A DNA stretch of 64,000 nucleotides from Zeugodacus cucurbitae (GCF_028554725.1 NC_071671.1:23187501-23251500); one strand, 5' to 3'; numbered from the stretch's first letter, positions 1-11,560 are shown. Notes: generated from the sequence alone by a model not told the origin. Program-made: numbers and translations.

Positions 1-329
1 ATTGTTTACATTACAATATATCAACTAAGTACTAGTGAAGATACCGGTGCAGAACTTTGCACAAATACTATGTTAATAGTGTGACAGCCCCATTCTAAAA
101 ATCGCCGAAATCGGACCATAGGTTTTTAAGGCCCCATATATCGAATACGAGGACCTCGGTGCTTCTAATCTAATATTATGGTTTCCAGCTTTCAATGGAC
201 TTTATACATTATATATGACGAATATGTGGGTCAACTTGTGTATTTTATAATATAAATAAAGTTAAATACATAAATTGCGAGAGTATAAAATGTTCGGTTA
301 CACCCGAACTTAGCCCTTCCTTACTTGTT
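1..329 (+). repeat. GTCY/TA dispersed repeat (mini-me-like), copy A, 3' part
   Basis: This is the end of a dispersed repeat that recurs four more times in the window (15841, 30443, 34105, 34936). Its last 50 bases, from the tract reading gcgagagtataaaatg through ccttacttgtt, match the ends of the other copies. A hairpin lies at 292-309 (GTTCGG, 6-base loop, CCGAAC). The element continues beyond the left edge, so its GTCY tract is not seen here. The family name is an inference from the full copies, which carry a TA tract, a conserved core and a (GTCY)n tract as described for Drosophila mini-me elements. Confidence 0.7.
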
Positions 330-533
330 TTTGTTTGTTGTTGTACACTCTTTGTTGTTGCCTGTCACACAACACTAATACTGAAGTTATAAAGTATTTA
401 AGAAAATTATGTGTTTACCATGTCAGTGGCAGAGCTTTTAGCTATTTTCTTGTTTTGTGAGTTTTATTGCATTTACTGTTATGTATATACATATACATAC
501 ATACATATATGCATATATACACACATACATATA

Positions 534-743
534 CAGTGGGGAGCAAAACCGTCAACATGTTTACTGAATGCGACTAAAGGTCCTTATATCTTTTTTTCTA
601 CTAGCAGTATCGGCAACATTTATACACCAAAATAAAGATAATAATTCAATTTATTAAAAATAGAAAACAGAACAGCTTTTTTTTATTCTTGAACGAAAAT
701 ATACGATAAATTCCATTTACAAGTCATTTTGACAGTTTTGCAC
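534..743 (+). repeat. Left 210-bp inverted repeat of Tc1-like element
   Basis: It begins cagtggggagcaaaacc directly after TA and matches the reverse complement of 1956-2165 over its whole length, including an 8-base homopolymer. The inner end (about 718-743) carries a second version of the terminal motif (gtgcaaaactgtc on the minus strand). This is the expected arrangement of outer and inner transposase-binding sites. Confidence 0.92.
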
Positions 744-814
744 TTATACACTTAGACCTAAGTTCTTCACAGGGCTTAGTACTTTGTCCATAGATTTTTA
801 TTTTTTATTACGCT

Positions 815-1798
815 TTATATGCGTCTGGGCATACTTTCAACCAAGTTTTCAATAATTGAGTGGGGTATATTTCTCCACTCCGTCTGTACCCGACTCCACA
901 GTTCGTCCATGTTGGAAGGCGGATCTCGATACTTAGCCAGCTGCTGCTTAACGTATGCCCACAGATTTTCTATCGGGTTAAGGTCGGGACTTTGTGCTGG
1001 CCATTTGAAAGTTTTAAAACTTTGATTTTGGAGCCATTCTTGGACAATTTTCGCCGTATGTTTCGGGTCGCCATCTTGTTGAAAAATTATTTCCTCCGCT
1101 GGATAGGCACATTCGTCCACGAAGTCAGGCAACTGTGAATTTAGAATATGCAGATATATCTCCTTATTCATTATTCCACTTATTCTAAACAAAGGACCAA
1201 TATGCCACCACGTGAAGCAACCCCAAATCATCAAACTTCCGCCACCGAATTTGACAGTTTGCTTTACCTGTCCACGCTGAAGCTTTTCTTGCGGACGATG
1301 CCAAAAATATGCCTTACCATCAGATTGATACCTGTTAATTTTCGTCTCATCTGACCATATAACCCTTTTCCAGTCCTCAATTGTCCAATCTTTCCGTTCT
1401 CGGCAAAAATGAAGTCTAGCTTTAACATTTCGTTCAGATAAAGCAGGTTTTTTTTGTTTAACCGCAGCAACCATACCAATTTTATTTAAAGAGCGTCGAA
1501 CTGTCCATGTACTCGCTTGAAGTTCTAACTTAGCAGCAGCTTCTCGAGGAGTCCTACATTCATTTTTGCGTAATAATCGCTCAACAGCACGGGCATCACC
1601 ATCGGTAAGCTTCCGCGGGCGGCCAACAGCGTTTACAACTTGGACAATATTTTGTCTTTTCTTCACATTTATTACCGTTTGTCGACTTATATTTAACTTT
1701 TCAGCAATTTTCCTAGCTGAATAGCCGTTTTTAATTAAAACAATAACTTTATCTTCGACGTCTCGCCGTAACTTTCGCATTTTTTTTTTTTGGTTCAC
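815..1798 (-). CDS. Tc1-family transposase (DD34E), truncated by a late stop
   Basis: The 327-codon frame encodes a cut-and-paste transposase. Residues 8-50 look like a helix-turn-helix (ARKIAEKLNISRQTV). A GRPRK AT-hook-like motif at 59-63 is followed by a second helix-turn-helix region to about 118. The DDE catalytic core follows, with D150 in WSDETKIN, D242 in QQDGDPKHT and E277 in NPIENLW; the 34 residues between the last two define DD34E. The start codon follows a short Lys-rich segment, as is usual in Tc1. The frame stops at 815-817 (TAA) after ESMPRRI. The same frame continues past it with SVIKNKNLWTKY and a second TAA at 776-778, which is the family's usual C-terminus. The first stop is therefore most likely a point nonsense change. 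All catalytic residues remain. Confidence 0.9.
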   Translation of the reverse strand: MNQKKKMRKLRRDVEDKVIVLIKNGYSARKIAEKLNISRQTVINVKKRQNIVQVVNAVGRPRKLTDGDARAVERLLRKNECRTPREAAAKLELQASTWTVRRSLNKIGMVAAVKQKKPALSERNVKARLHFCRERKDWTIEDWKRVIWSDETKINRYQSDGKAYFWHRPQEKLQRGQVKQTVKFGGGSLMIWGCFTWWHIGPLFRISGIMNKEIYLHILNSQLPDFVDECAYPAEEIIFQQDGDPKHTAKIVQEWLQNQSFKTFKWPAQSPDLNPIENLWAYVKQQLAKYRDPPSNMDELWSRVQTEWRNIPHSIIENLVESMPRRI

Positions 1799-1955
1799 AA
1801 AAAACCCCTGGAAAAATTTTTAGTAATCGCCACGACAGACAAAACGTTACTAATATAAATTGTTAACTCCGTCTCTACTCAGAACTTCCATTGAATTACC
1901 GAACCCAGCCATTCCGGTAAATATAGCGGGACTTTCATGGCATACTTATACAGTG

Positions 1956-2165
1956 GTGCAAAACTGTCAAAATGACTTGTAAATGGAATTTATCGTATAT
2001 TTTCGTTCAAGAATAAAAAAAAGCTGTTCTGTTTTCTATTTTTAATAAATTGAATTATTATCTTTATTTTGGTGTATAAATGTTGCCGATACTGCTAGTA
2101 GAAAAAAAGATATAAGGACCTTTAGTCGCATTCAGTAAACATGTTGACGGTTTTGCTCCCCACTG
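1956..2165 (-). repeat. Right 210-bp inverted repeat of Tc1-like element
   Basis: This is the reverse complement of 534-743, ending tttgctccccactg before TA. Its inner direct-repeat copy is longer than the left one. It starts at 1951 with cagtggtgcaaaactgtc and is itself preceded by TTATA, so it looks like a second potential transposon end. Confidence 0.92.
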
Positions 2166-2760
2166 TATGTATATGTATTTGTGTTTGTGCTCTGTAATTT
2201 GTTTCCGCTTTGCAAGTGTGGTAAACAAAGGGAAAATATTTAATGCTTATTTACGATTTCTGAGCTTCAATTCTGTGCGTTGGTGTGTGTCTGTGTGTGT
2301 GTGAAGCTCTGCTGTTCTATATTTCTCATTAAATAGCATTAAATTCATTATCCTGTTATATGGACTATATATTTATATATTTGTTTTTGTATCATAAATA
2401 TCATGAGCTTTAAGCTTAAATAATTCCCGGAAAGCAATTCAAGACTCCACAGAGAGAAGCCAAAATATGCAGATAAAATATGATGCTTTGCTGTAAGCTC
2501 TGTATTAAAGTATTTAAGTTACTTAATCTTCAACAGCATAATAAACACCTTTGTTTAAATTAGATGGAAATATATAAACTATGTACGCTGCATAAAATAT
2601 TTTGAGAAGTAAATGGAATTTATGAGGCGAAAGTAATTTTATTTACCTTGAAATATTGTTGAATTTTAGTAAGTATGCCAGCACTAGCTGGATTATACAA
2701 AACTCAATCCTAAAACTTAAAAATCATTCAAATATGTACCTCCTCTATTAAAGATTAATT
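2166..2760. other. AT-rich spacer, no gene seen
   Basis: Contains a short GT tract at about 2281-2302. I see no coding frame or recognisable repeat. Confidence 0.5.
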
Positions 2761-2767
2761 AAAAAAA

Positions 2768-3680
2768 AGTCAGGTGGCAACTATAATACAAAAAAATTTT
2801 TCTAGCTTAACACTCAAATTTAACCAAATTTCATAATTTAATATTAAATAAAACAAAATTAAGTCAGGTGGCATCACTAAAAATATTGTTCTTTACTTAA
2901 ACACTTAAACTTCAACAAATTTTATAGAAGGAGTAATTGTGCTCGTGCTACTGACTGGTTCTCGAGATTTCAATATTACAATATAAGATTTTTATTTAAT
3001 TTCAAACTGATGGCAACGTCATATAGTAATAGTTTTGCGATGAATACTCTTTAATACCAACATTGATTTTCATAATGTTTGTTTAAACTTTCTAATTTTT
3101 TATTACTTATCACACAACTTTTATAAGTTTTCGAGAATTAGCATAATTTAATAATTTTATTTTAAAATAGATGGCAACTCCATAAAGCAATATTTTTACT
3201 TTTTTATATATTTTTTATTTTACAATAATTAATTTTTTTTTATTTAAAATTCCACTGACTTCTCGATGTATTGTTTACATATTTTTTATGAAGTCAAGTG
3301 GCAACCCCAAATAATTTTTTAGCTAAAGAACTCAAATTTAGAGTTCAAGTTATCAAACTCGAATTATTTCACTATTCGTTTTTCTAAAATGTGTTATATT
3401 CTTAATTTTTGGCGACATTTTAACAGTCAGGTGGCAACACTTTAAAATAAAATATTGACTAAAACTTCAAATTTAACTAAAATTTACCACAAGCATTTTC
3501 TGTTTGGAACATTTTTTTTATTTTGCAATATTTCAATTTTTTAGGTATGGTAACTCTCTTCAAACACATTTTTTTTTACGTTTAAAAAGATTGCACAATT
3601 CAAATTTAATATAATAAAATTTAAAAAATATTATGAATAGTTTTATAATAATTTGTTTCTAGTCAGGTGGCAACGCCATA
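2768..3680 (+). repeat. Quasi-periodic array of (AGTCAGG)TGGCAAC motifs
   Basis: The heptamer TGGCAAC or a one-mismatch form starts at 2775, 2869, 3011, 3172, 3299, 3432, 3548 and 3668, all on the plus strand. The intervals are 94-161 bp, averaging about 128. Five of the eight are preceded by AGTCAGG or AGTCAAG. The DNA between them is very AT-rich and shares little else by eye. It may be a strongly decayed tandem satellite in which only the core is conserved. I do not recognise it. Confidence 0.6.
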
Positions 3681-4790
3681 ATTCTAATTATTCTATATTT
3701 AAGCCTATTTTTATTAATCATTATATTCATGAACTAGAGTACAACTCTATAGCAGAATTAGCTTAGATATAATCTTACAAGTCTATAATCTTACAGTAGG
3801 AAGTAGATCAAACTCTTTGTAATTGCTAACTCTCAAACTTTGTTGTTGTTGTTGACATAATCTTCTCGGCAATTTGGATTTGATATGTATTTAAAATCCT
3901 TTTTCCTTCCATATCACATTGCTGCTTTACAGTTTCCCCACAAAACCCACAAGATTTTTACACTCTCTCGCTGCCATATTTACACAAGAATATTGCCGAG
4001 AAAATTCTCTATTTACATTTCACATATCTTTGATGTGAAAAACAAACAGAAAATTTTCAACTTAACTGGCAAAGTTAAGTGACAAAGCAATCTTGGTAAG
4101 CAGCCGAGTAATGTTGTTTAGTTTAGCTAATGTCTGTTAGCTGCTACTGAAGCGTTGTAGCAACAAACACAACAAAGCAACAACACTACTCCAACTGAAG
4201 TGGTAAGAAGAAGAATTGCAAATATTTACGTTTATTTTTAATTAATGCAAAACACCAACTCAATTACAAGCCCGAGTGGTTATACGGAATGCGAGTGGGT
4301 GTGTTTGTTTGTATAAATATCTGCAGAGGCTGTTAGGCAAGTATTTGCTTCAGAAATTACATTTTTAAGAACAAATACCTGACAGAGCGGAAGATTTTCT
4401 TTTCAGTACGTTTGTCGGAGTATGAGAGCGGAGAGTAGAAAAAGGCGAATTATTTCATATTCTCATCTTAAGATTCGAAAGAAGTACGTTTCTGCAGAAT
4501 TAAGTGTTTTTGAAGTAAGTAAGACAAGGTTTATGCTAGATAATTTTAATGAAGCTGGGGAGCTTTCACTTAAACTATGTTGCTGGCTATCATAATAGCT
4601 TTTAAGTGAAGTAAACTCCTCAAGATTTCTCCGCTGACAAATTAAATCACGGCATTGTAATCGATGTCATAATATAGATGAAGCAAAAGCTCTTGATACT
4701 CAATGTTCAGAAAGCTCCAATATAGTAAAAAGTAAACTCTGACCGATGCAGGTCTTATAAATATACTGAGAAATTTTTCTCTGTGGTATT
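3681..4790. other. AT-rich spacer, no gene seen
   Basis: A short GTT trinucleotide run occurs near 3842-3853. Short open frames here lack recognisable domains. Confidence 0.5.
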
Positions 4791-4799
4791 AGTTTCCTA

Positions 4800-5500
4800 C
4801 ACATTTACCTAAGAAATAATTGATAAAAAAAAGCTTTAGTTTAGAAAGCTTTAGACTTAAGGTCAAGAAATGCTTTCGTCATCTTGTTTTATTTTTGTAG
4901 AGTTTTCAAAAAGCTTAAATAAAGCAAAGGAGGAGGCTCAACTAAAGTAGCAGGCTTTAAGAAGAGCTAAGCTTTAATGGAAACAGATTCATTCAATATA
5001 CTAAGTGTTATTTTCAGGAAATTTTTACTAATACTCAATTAAATAAGTATAATTTAGAAAAAAAGTTTTCGAAATTTTTTATTAGCACTGAGGAGCTTTT
5101 AAAAATCTCAAATAAAGCTTAAATATATATTTAAAATTAGATATCACGAGCTTTCGAAGCTTTCATATCAAAGCTTTCAAGTGCTTTTATAGATTTGAGT
5201 AAACGATATCGCGGCTGTTGATATTTTATACTCGAATAACTATTATCATAATTAAAGTCATGTTAATTTCGAAATTTTATCAAACAACATTTTCATTGTA
5301 ACTGCTAAGCTTTCATGGTCTTTCTTTAATTTAATATGTGTATCTTCAATTGAATCAATCTTTTAAACGAGAGCTTTCACTCATTCTCAATATAAAGTGG
5401 ATAACCAGCTTATTATAGATCTTTTTACATAATTGCCTACTAAATCTCACTTAAACTTTCTCAATTTTTTTTTTATTCTGCACATACAAAGCTTACTTAA
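4800..5500. repeat. AAGCTT-rich patch
   Basis: By eye about nine AAGCTT hexamers occur in 700 bp (for example near 4833, 4848, 4911, 5156, 5171 and 5488), often as AAAGCTTT or AAGCTTAA. A random AT-rich sequence would be expected to hold less than one. No coding frame accompanies them. A similar patch lies at 37.6-38.6 kb. Confidence 0.55.
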
Positions 5501-6330
5501 TCCGCCGTAAACAGGCGAAAAACAATGAAATAATTCAGCACTCATTGTATCAATTCTAGTTATTTATGACCGCAATTAGGTGTTAATTACCTGCAAAGAA
5601 AAAAGTAAAATACAAAAGCCATTAATTATATGCATAGTTTTAGGCGCATAAAGTGAAATAAAGAGTTTAATTAAAATAATGTGGAATGATAATGCTGATT
5701 AAAGTGATTTGTTGAATTACGTTTGTAAGAATTTAAGTAAAATGCGGTAAAAATATTTTTTATAATGAGAGTACGTGAGAAGTACATATTATTAATATTG
5801 TGGTTAATATAAAGTTTTTAAGTGTCTTCTAAGAAGTCTTTGATAATTTAAAAGCATTCATAAAAGCTCTCAAAGAGATAAGGTAACTAAAGGCTTACTA
5901 CTATAATGTTATACAACCTATTTTATTTTATTTTTATTTTTAACCGTAATCCTTGTTCCTTGCGCTGCTACAAATTGTCACAAAATTGTAAGCCAGCAAA
6001 AAGCATTATCTCGGCAGCCATTTAACATTTTTGTAAGCTCACAAAATAAATGCAGACCTTCCACACATGCAGCGCGCCGCTTACAACCGCACTTTGTGCC
6101 TATCGTCAACACTCAATTGTAGCTGGCTGGCTGATTGTTGTTGTTATTGTTATTGTTGTTTACAACGCCTCTTGTCTGCTGTCATGTTGTAAATTTTAAA
6201 ATTTATATTACATTGTGGCATTTGTCATTTAAATGTCAAGCGTTCACATCGTTCGCAACATATATGTTCACAACAAATGTAGAATGTCACAAGTGACAAC
6301 AAGCGCAACAGCAAATATGCAAATAACTAC
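5501..6330. other. AT-rich spacer, no gene seen
   Basis: Contains a GTT/ATT simple tract at about 6137-6162. Nothing else was recognised. Confidence 0.5.
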
Positions 6331-6870
6331 ATTAGGGTGGTACTAAAGGAATCTGAAGTTGAGATTTTTTTAAAACTTGAAAGCCGTAGTTGGTACCTCT
6401 TCAAGCGATGATTGAATTTCTGAAGCTTAAGAGTTTAAAAAGGGTTTAAAATAGACGTTAGGGTAGTTCTAAAACAATCAGAATTTATTTTTTTTTTTTT
6501 GTTTATTAGAAAGCTCTATTTGGTACCTTTAAAGGCGATGATAGAACTTCTGAAATTTATTTACAATCGTAACTGTTTAAAGCGCTTAAAATTGATAGGA
6601 TAATAGGGCAGTACTAAAATAATCACCATTTATTTTTTTTTTTCAACTGAAAGCAATATTTGATAGTTTTATAAGCGAAGATAAAATTTTTGAAGTTTAG
6701 TCTCATTTGGAGCTGGTTAAGGTGTCTAATGTAGAAGTTAGGGTGGTACTAAAGAAATCAGAATTCGAGATTTTTTAAAAATTTAAACCGGTATTTGGTA
6801 TCATCGTATAGACGAGGAGGAAATTTCTGAAGGTTAGTCTCATTTGGAGTTGATTAAAGTTTTTACAAAC
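6331..6870 (+). repeat. Tandem repeat, four diverged units of about 135 bp
   Basis: Units begin with a TTAGGGTGGTACTAAA-like sequence at 6331, 6457, 6602 and 6737. Each continues with the same order of blocks: an aatcagaatt block, a poly-T tract, a gaaagc..tatttggtac block, a gcgatgatagaattt block, a tgaagtttagtctc block, and an atttggag(c/t)tg(a/g)tt block in the better copies. Unit lengths are about 126, 145 and 135 bp. The first and last units are the most alike. No coding frame spans the array, so this is a local satellite or minisatellite. Confidence 0.82.
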
Positions 6871-9180
6871 GGGGTTAAAGATACAGGATCAAGAGCAAAT
6901 AGGAAAACATGTATGAGTTTCAAACTTTTGACACATTATTGAATATATACATATGTGTTCTATTCCTCTTAGAAAAATATTTTGTAAATTCATTCTCCAA
7001 CCTCTTGCGGACCACCCTACCAACTATACCCCTCCACATGCTTGTTTAAAGTTTCAAGCGTTTCGAACGAAACTCACCTGATACTTTGACGCAACTCGGT
7101 TTGGTAGGTGATAAAATGGCGCCGAGTCCCAAGTGTAATGGATTTTGCATTTTGAAGAGAGCACACGGCTGTGCTATGTCACAAATACTTTGTATGTGTG
7201 TGATAAATCCTTTCGCACACGCACACATGTAGAGCGACTAAAAAGCAAAACCCGCTTACCCTCACCTCAGGCTGCTGGCATTAACAGTAACAGAAAACCT
7301 CGGTTGTTGAATTAATTGTTTCGCTCTTTTGTTGTTTTTGTTTTCTGTTTTTGTATCATCCACTTTTGTTGTTTTTGTTTAACGGTACTGTCTGTTTTTT
7401 TAATCGTACACGTGCTTTCATTTGTTGCTATTATTGCAGGCCGCACTTGTATTTGTTCATTTCATTGTTGTTGTTGTAGGTGTATGGCGCTGTTGGTTGT
7501 CTCTTTGTTATTACAGTTGCCGTTTTGCTATTGTTTTTGTAAGCTGCCACATTTGTTTGCATACACAGATACATTTTGGCAACAATTTCGTATTGCATAT
7601 GCCCACACACACACACCCACAAGCACATTATCCAAGCGCTGTTGCCTGCTTTTAGGCGCTTATGCCTCTGTTCATGTTGTTCTTTTGTTTTTTATTATTA
7701 TTTTAAGCTTCGTTTACGTCTCACTCCCATCCTCTCGTACAACAAAAATATTCTACTTGTCATCTGCCTATTTGCATATTCTTCATATTTGCTCTGAGCT
7801 CTACTTTTTGACTATTTGCCCGCTTGTCAACTTGTCGTTCAGTTGAGTTTCGTATTTGCTTGTCACTTAAATTTAGCATCACTTTTACTTTGTTTGTGTT
7901 TATTGTACGCTCAAGCGATATTCGCTAAGGAATTTTCATTTAATGGTCGGTAAGAAATTTTTTCTCCAAAGAGTGAGGTTAGGTTGAAAGAAGTAGTAGT
8001 CGAGATAAGAATATACTTCGAAACAGGCGCAAAGATCAGTCTGAAACTTAACGAACATATCTACAGTCTATTAGATAGCTATTATATTCACTGTAAAAGA
8101 CCACAAGTAGATTTCCAATATTCGAAAATTCGTCAACTTTCTAGTAGACAGACGACCTCTAGCGGTCATCATTAAATATACAGACCGTTTTTAAAGAAGG
8201 CTTAGAAGTTTATATCAAATGTTGTTTTACATTACCGCTAAATATTCCTCCAAATGTGGAGGGAATGTCTTCAAAGCGTTGAGTATTCTTTTTTACGATG
8301 AAATTGGTTAATTCAATTCAAAGTTATAGTTATCATCTTCATACTTAGTTGGTAGTAAATTCGGTTCAAAAAAGGTATTACAAAAAACATACCTTTGTGG
8401 GCACTATTAGAGGGAGCACTTAGTCATATTCGTAAAAGGATTTCTGTATTTGGCCTTCCATAAATAATTTTGTCGAGAACCACAGCCAAATTCAGTGAAC
8501 TGTCGACAAAAAACAGTGACAGTGTTATAAGCTTACTAAAAGGTGGGCTATGGTGACCTTCGACGAACTAAAAATATACGTGTTGAAACCATCCCGGAAG
8601 TCATTCTTATATTTTTAGTCCCTACCACATACTATCTTGTTATACCATTGTGTCGACTTTCGGGGTTTTGAACGGCTCTATCCATTTACATCTTCACAAT
8701 CATATAGCCGCTAAGGGTCTATCGGTATTTATAGCAATTGTTTCCATTTAAGAACTCCTAACGAAGACCAATGAACCAGTAAGAACTCAGAACAAACCAA
8801 TAAATTAGTAGCAATGTCTCAGTATTTCGAAAACCCATGAGCTCTATATAGCTCTTCGTAGTAGATAAGATTATTGTGAAATCAGACTCGTTATAAACTA
8901 GGAACTTCATTGAAAGAAGTTCAAAAAGTAACTGAACAAATCAAAAGTCCTGTTTGTATTATGACAGAAAACTACATCAAACCATTATTTAAATCAACCA
9001 CCCTTGAGTCCAGCAATTTAATATGACTACAGATTCATGGAGTGTCTCCATAGTCAGACGACACATATCTTTAGCAGATATCCCCACAACATTCAGCTCT
9101 ACATAACCGGAGGTCTTCCTAATTTTTTTCCTCTATCTAATGACTACACAGTATTCTTTAAAATTTGACCGGCTCTATAT
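6871..9180. other. Spacer, no gene supported
   Basis: The longest open frame (7316-7846) is a Phe/Cys/Val-rich translation of T-rich and TTG-rich sequence with no domain. An AC tract lies near 7605-7617. The sequence from 7960 to 9120 is less simple but has no sustained frame or family signature that I recognise. Confidence 0.5.
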
Positions 9181-9310
9181 ATATTTCGTCCCTCTCTATT
9201 TCATACTCTCTCTCTCTTTCGATATATCTCTTTCTGTCTCTAACTCTTTCTCACGCTGAGTCTATCCTATTTTGTGCTTGCTAACTCTCACACTCTCTTT
9301 CTCTTAACTT
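9180..9310 (+). repeat. Pyrimidine-rich (CT) tract
   Basis: An interrupted CTCT/TCTTT run on the plus strand, low complexity, non-coding. Confidence 0.7.
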
Positions 9311-10850
9311 TCAATAATTCAGATATATAATTGTGTATTCAATCTATTAATTAGTGCTAAGAGGGTCACATAAAGACCAATATAACCGCAGAAGATACCA
9401 AAAGAAATAATTTATACCAGAAAGATTTTCGGATGCATATGGTTTTGCAATAAGAAAGACTACATGCGCCTGAAAATATGCAACAAGTTTTCTAGATAGA
9501 ATATTTCCGATTAGAGGCATTCTAATACGGTTATTCGGCAAATTTTAAGCGTTCACCCTTACAAAAACTTTCTATCATCTTTGTGGCCGGTGCCAAATCC
9601 GTAGCTTTATGGTAACTTTTTGATTTTTTTATAAAAGTTATTTGTATTTCAATTTTTCATTTTTCTTCACGGTACATTTTTGGTAACCAAACTCTGCTAT
9701 TCAATTATATTAATTTAGGCGAAAAAAACTCCAAAAATGCAAAAATAATTTCCATAAAATGAGAATATTTGCCAGTGCACAAGAAACACAAACCAAATAA
9801 ATTCACAGTATTTCAGCAGCAGCAGTAGCAGTAGCGGCAACTAAACGAAAATCTGTAAGGTCATCAAAACTAAAATCTTTATTTCTTCAGCTGACGGCTG
9901 GTGCTTTTATTATGCAAATTTGCGACATTCACAACAGACAAGTACAAAATAAAAAATAATAAACCAAAAAATGAAATCAAAAACATTGTAAAGAAAATAG
10001 ACCGGCAAAATACAGTTAAAAGCACCAGCAGCTAATGGTATATAGCAAAAATATTAGCAAACACTTTAAGATGTATCTTCACATTTCGGTTAATGCAATA
10101 GTAAGAGCGGCAGCAGTTCGAGTAGTGAAAACAAATTTTATGCGCCCGAAAATATGCAAATTATTTGCAGCGCCAAAGTTTGTTAGCCGTTCTTTTTTAC
10201 ATAAATATTTGTACTTCCCGAAAAAATAGAACAACAACAGTTGTGTGAAAACAGAATTCAAAAAGTTCCGAAAAGTATTACAGCTACAAGTCAAGTCGAA
10301 GTCGAGTCAAGTCAAGTCAACTAAACTCAACAACATGTCGAAAGCATAAATAATAAGTTGGTACAGTTATTACGTTCGTGGAGTTTACGCAAAAATTGCT
10401 TAGCAGCACTTAGTTTAAAACTTAAGCGGCATAATATTTTTAACTTTTTCTTCGCCTACAAACGTTTGTTGCTCGGCTTTGCTGTCAACGCGCCTTAAAA
10501 TATGCAAATAATTTGTTGTGAAAATTCAGTGGCTCAGGAAGTATGCTTTGAAGTTAGCTGTCGAAAGCAGCTGTTGCCAGGTGTTTGAGATGTCAGATAA
10601 TTTTTAAATTATTACCTTCATTATTTTCCATATTTTTATGGAAATTCTTCATTACTAAATACTTTTTGAGTTGACAACTGCCAATAGGAGACTTTACAGT
10701 TATTTATTGGCTGAAATGGAACTGTTGATAATCAAATTAGTTGTTATTTTAGCTTTATAGCTGTTTTAATTTCCGCCGTAAAATAATTTACTCAACTGAA
10801 GTAATTGGGAACTTATTTGTGGTCTTATTGGTCTGGTAACTTTAGAACTT
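9311..10850. other. Spacer, no gene supported
   Basis: A short CAG-type run occurs at about 9814-9836 and a gtcaagtcaagtcaa run near 10300-10318. No coding frame was recognised. Confidence 0.5.
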
Positions 10851-11560
10851 AAGGAGGCCTAAGCTTAAAGGAATCCGTTGCAGAACTGAGAAATGCTAGC
10901 AAGTTCGATAGGAACTCTCGCTGTCTCTCTTTACCTTCCTCTCTCTCTCCCTTTCTCTTCACCTTATTCCCTATTTATCTTTTACTAGTTTTTACTCACT
11001 CTTTTCTCCTCTTTGTTTGCTTCTTTCTTTTGCTTTCTCAATCTCCCTCCATCTCTTTGTCTCTGTTTCTTATGTGAATAACATTTCCCGGGCGAAAATC
11101 GGTTGAAGAACTGAAGAGTGTTAACACGTTCAATAAGAGACTAATTCTCTATCTATTTATAACCCTCCACTATCTCTATAATTTTTTATTAACCTTTTAT
11201 TCTCTCTTTCCTTCTCTCTTTCAACTACAAGTTGATAGCAGAGCTATATGTCATTTTCCTCCTCTCTCACTCTCTCTTTCTCTAACTCCCTCCCTCTCTA
11301 CCTCTGACTTTCGCTCCCTCTACCTCCAACTTTCTCTCTTCATCGCTCGCTTGATCTATCTCTTTATCTTTGCCAATTTCTCTCTTATTTGAATAACCAA
11401 TTCCAAGCGAAAATCAATCACAAAAGAAAAGTGCAAGCAAGTTTGATAAAGAGAAACTCTGTATTTATCTTCTTCTCGCTCTCTCTATCTCTTATACCCT
11501 ACCTCATTCTCTCTTCGCTTCTTCTATCTCTTTTTCTACTTCTCTTGTATGAATAATAAA
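10851..11560 (+). repeat. Composite tandem repeat: conserved block plus CT-rich filler
   Basis: Three units share a non-simple block of about 70 bp (gcgaaaatc..aagaactgaa.agtg..agcaagttcgataagagaa) starting near 10868, 11094 and 11406. Each block is followed by 150-240 bp of CTCT/TCTTT-rich sequence. Units 2 and 3 are preceded by a tatgaataac/tttgaataac line. The higher-order period (226 and 312 bp) varies because the CT filler expands and contracts. It is non-coding. Confidence 0.65.

Larger units (their letters stand above)
534..2165 (-). mobile_element. Tc1-like DNA transposon, structurally complete
   Basis: The element is 1632 bp, flanked on both sides by the TA dinucleotide (532-533 and 2166-2167) that Tc1/mariner elements duplicate. 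Inverted repeats of 210 bp (534-743 and 1956-2165) read as identical by eye, which implies a recent insertion. One transposase reading frame fills the interior on the minus strand. A diverged copy of the terminal motif lies at the inner end of each inverted repeat, the IR/DR layout known from Sleeping Beauty, Minos and Bari3-type elements. The transposase lacks its last dozen residues, so whether this copy could still move is unclear. It could be mobilised in trans if an intact relative exists. Confidence 0.93.

Noticed and set aside
7316..7846. 176-codon open frame rich in Phe, Cys and Val
   Set aside because: It is a translation of T-rich and TTG/GTT-rich sequence, begins at a TTG codon, and has overlapping frames on both strands and no domain.
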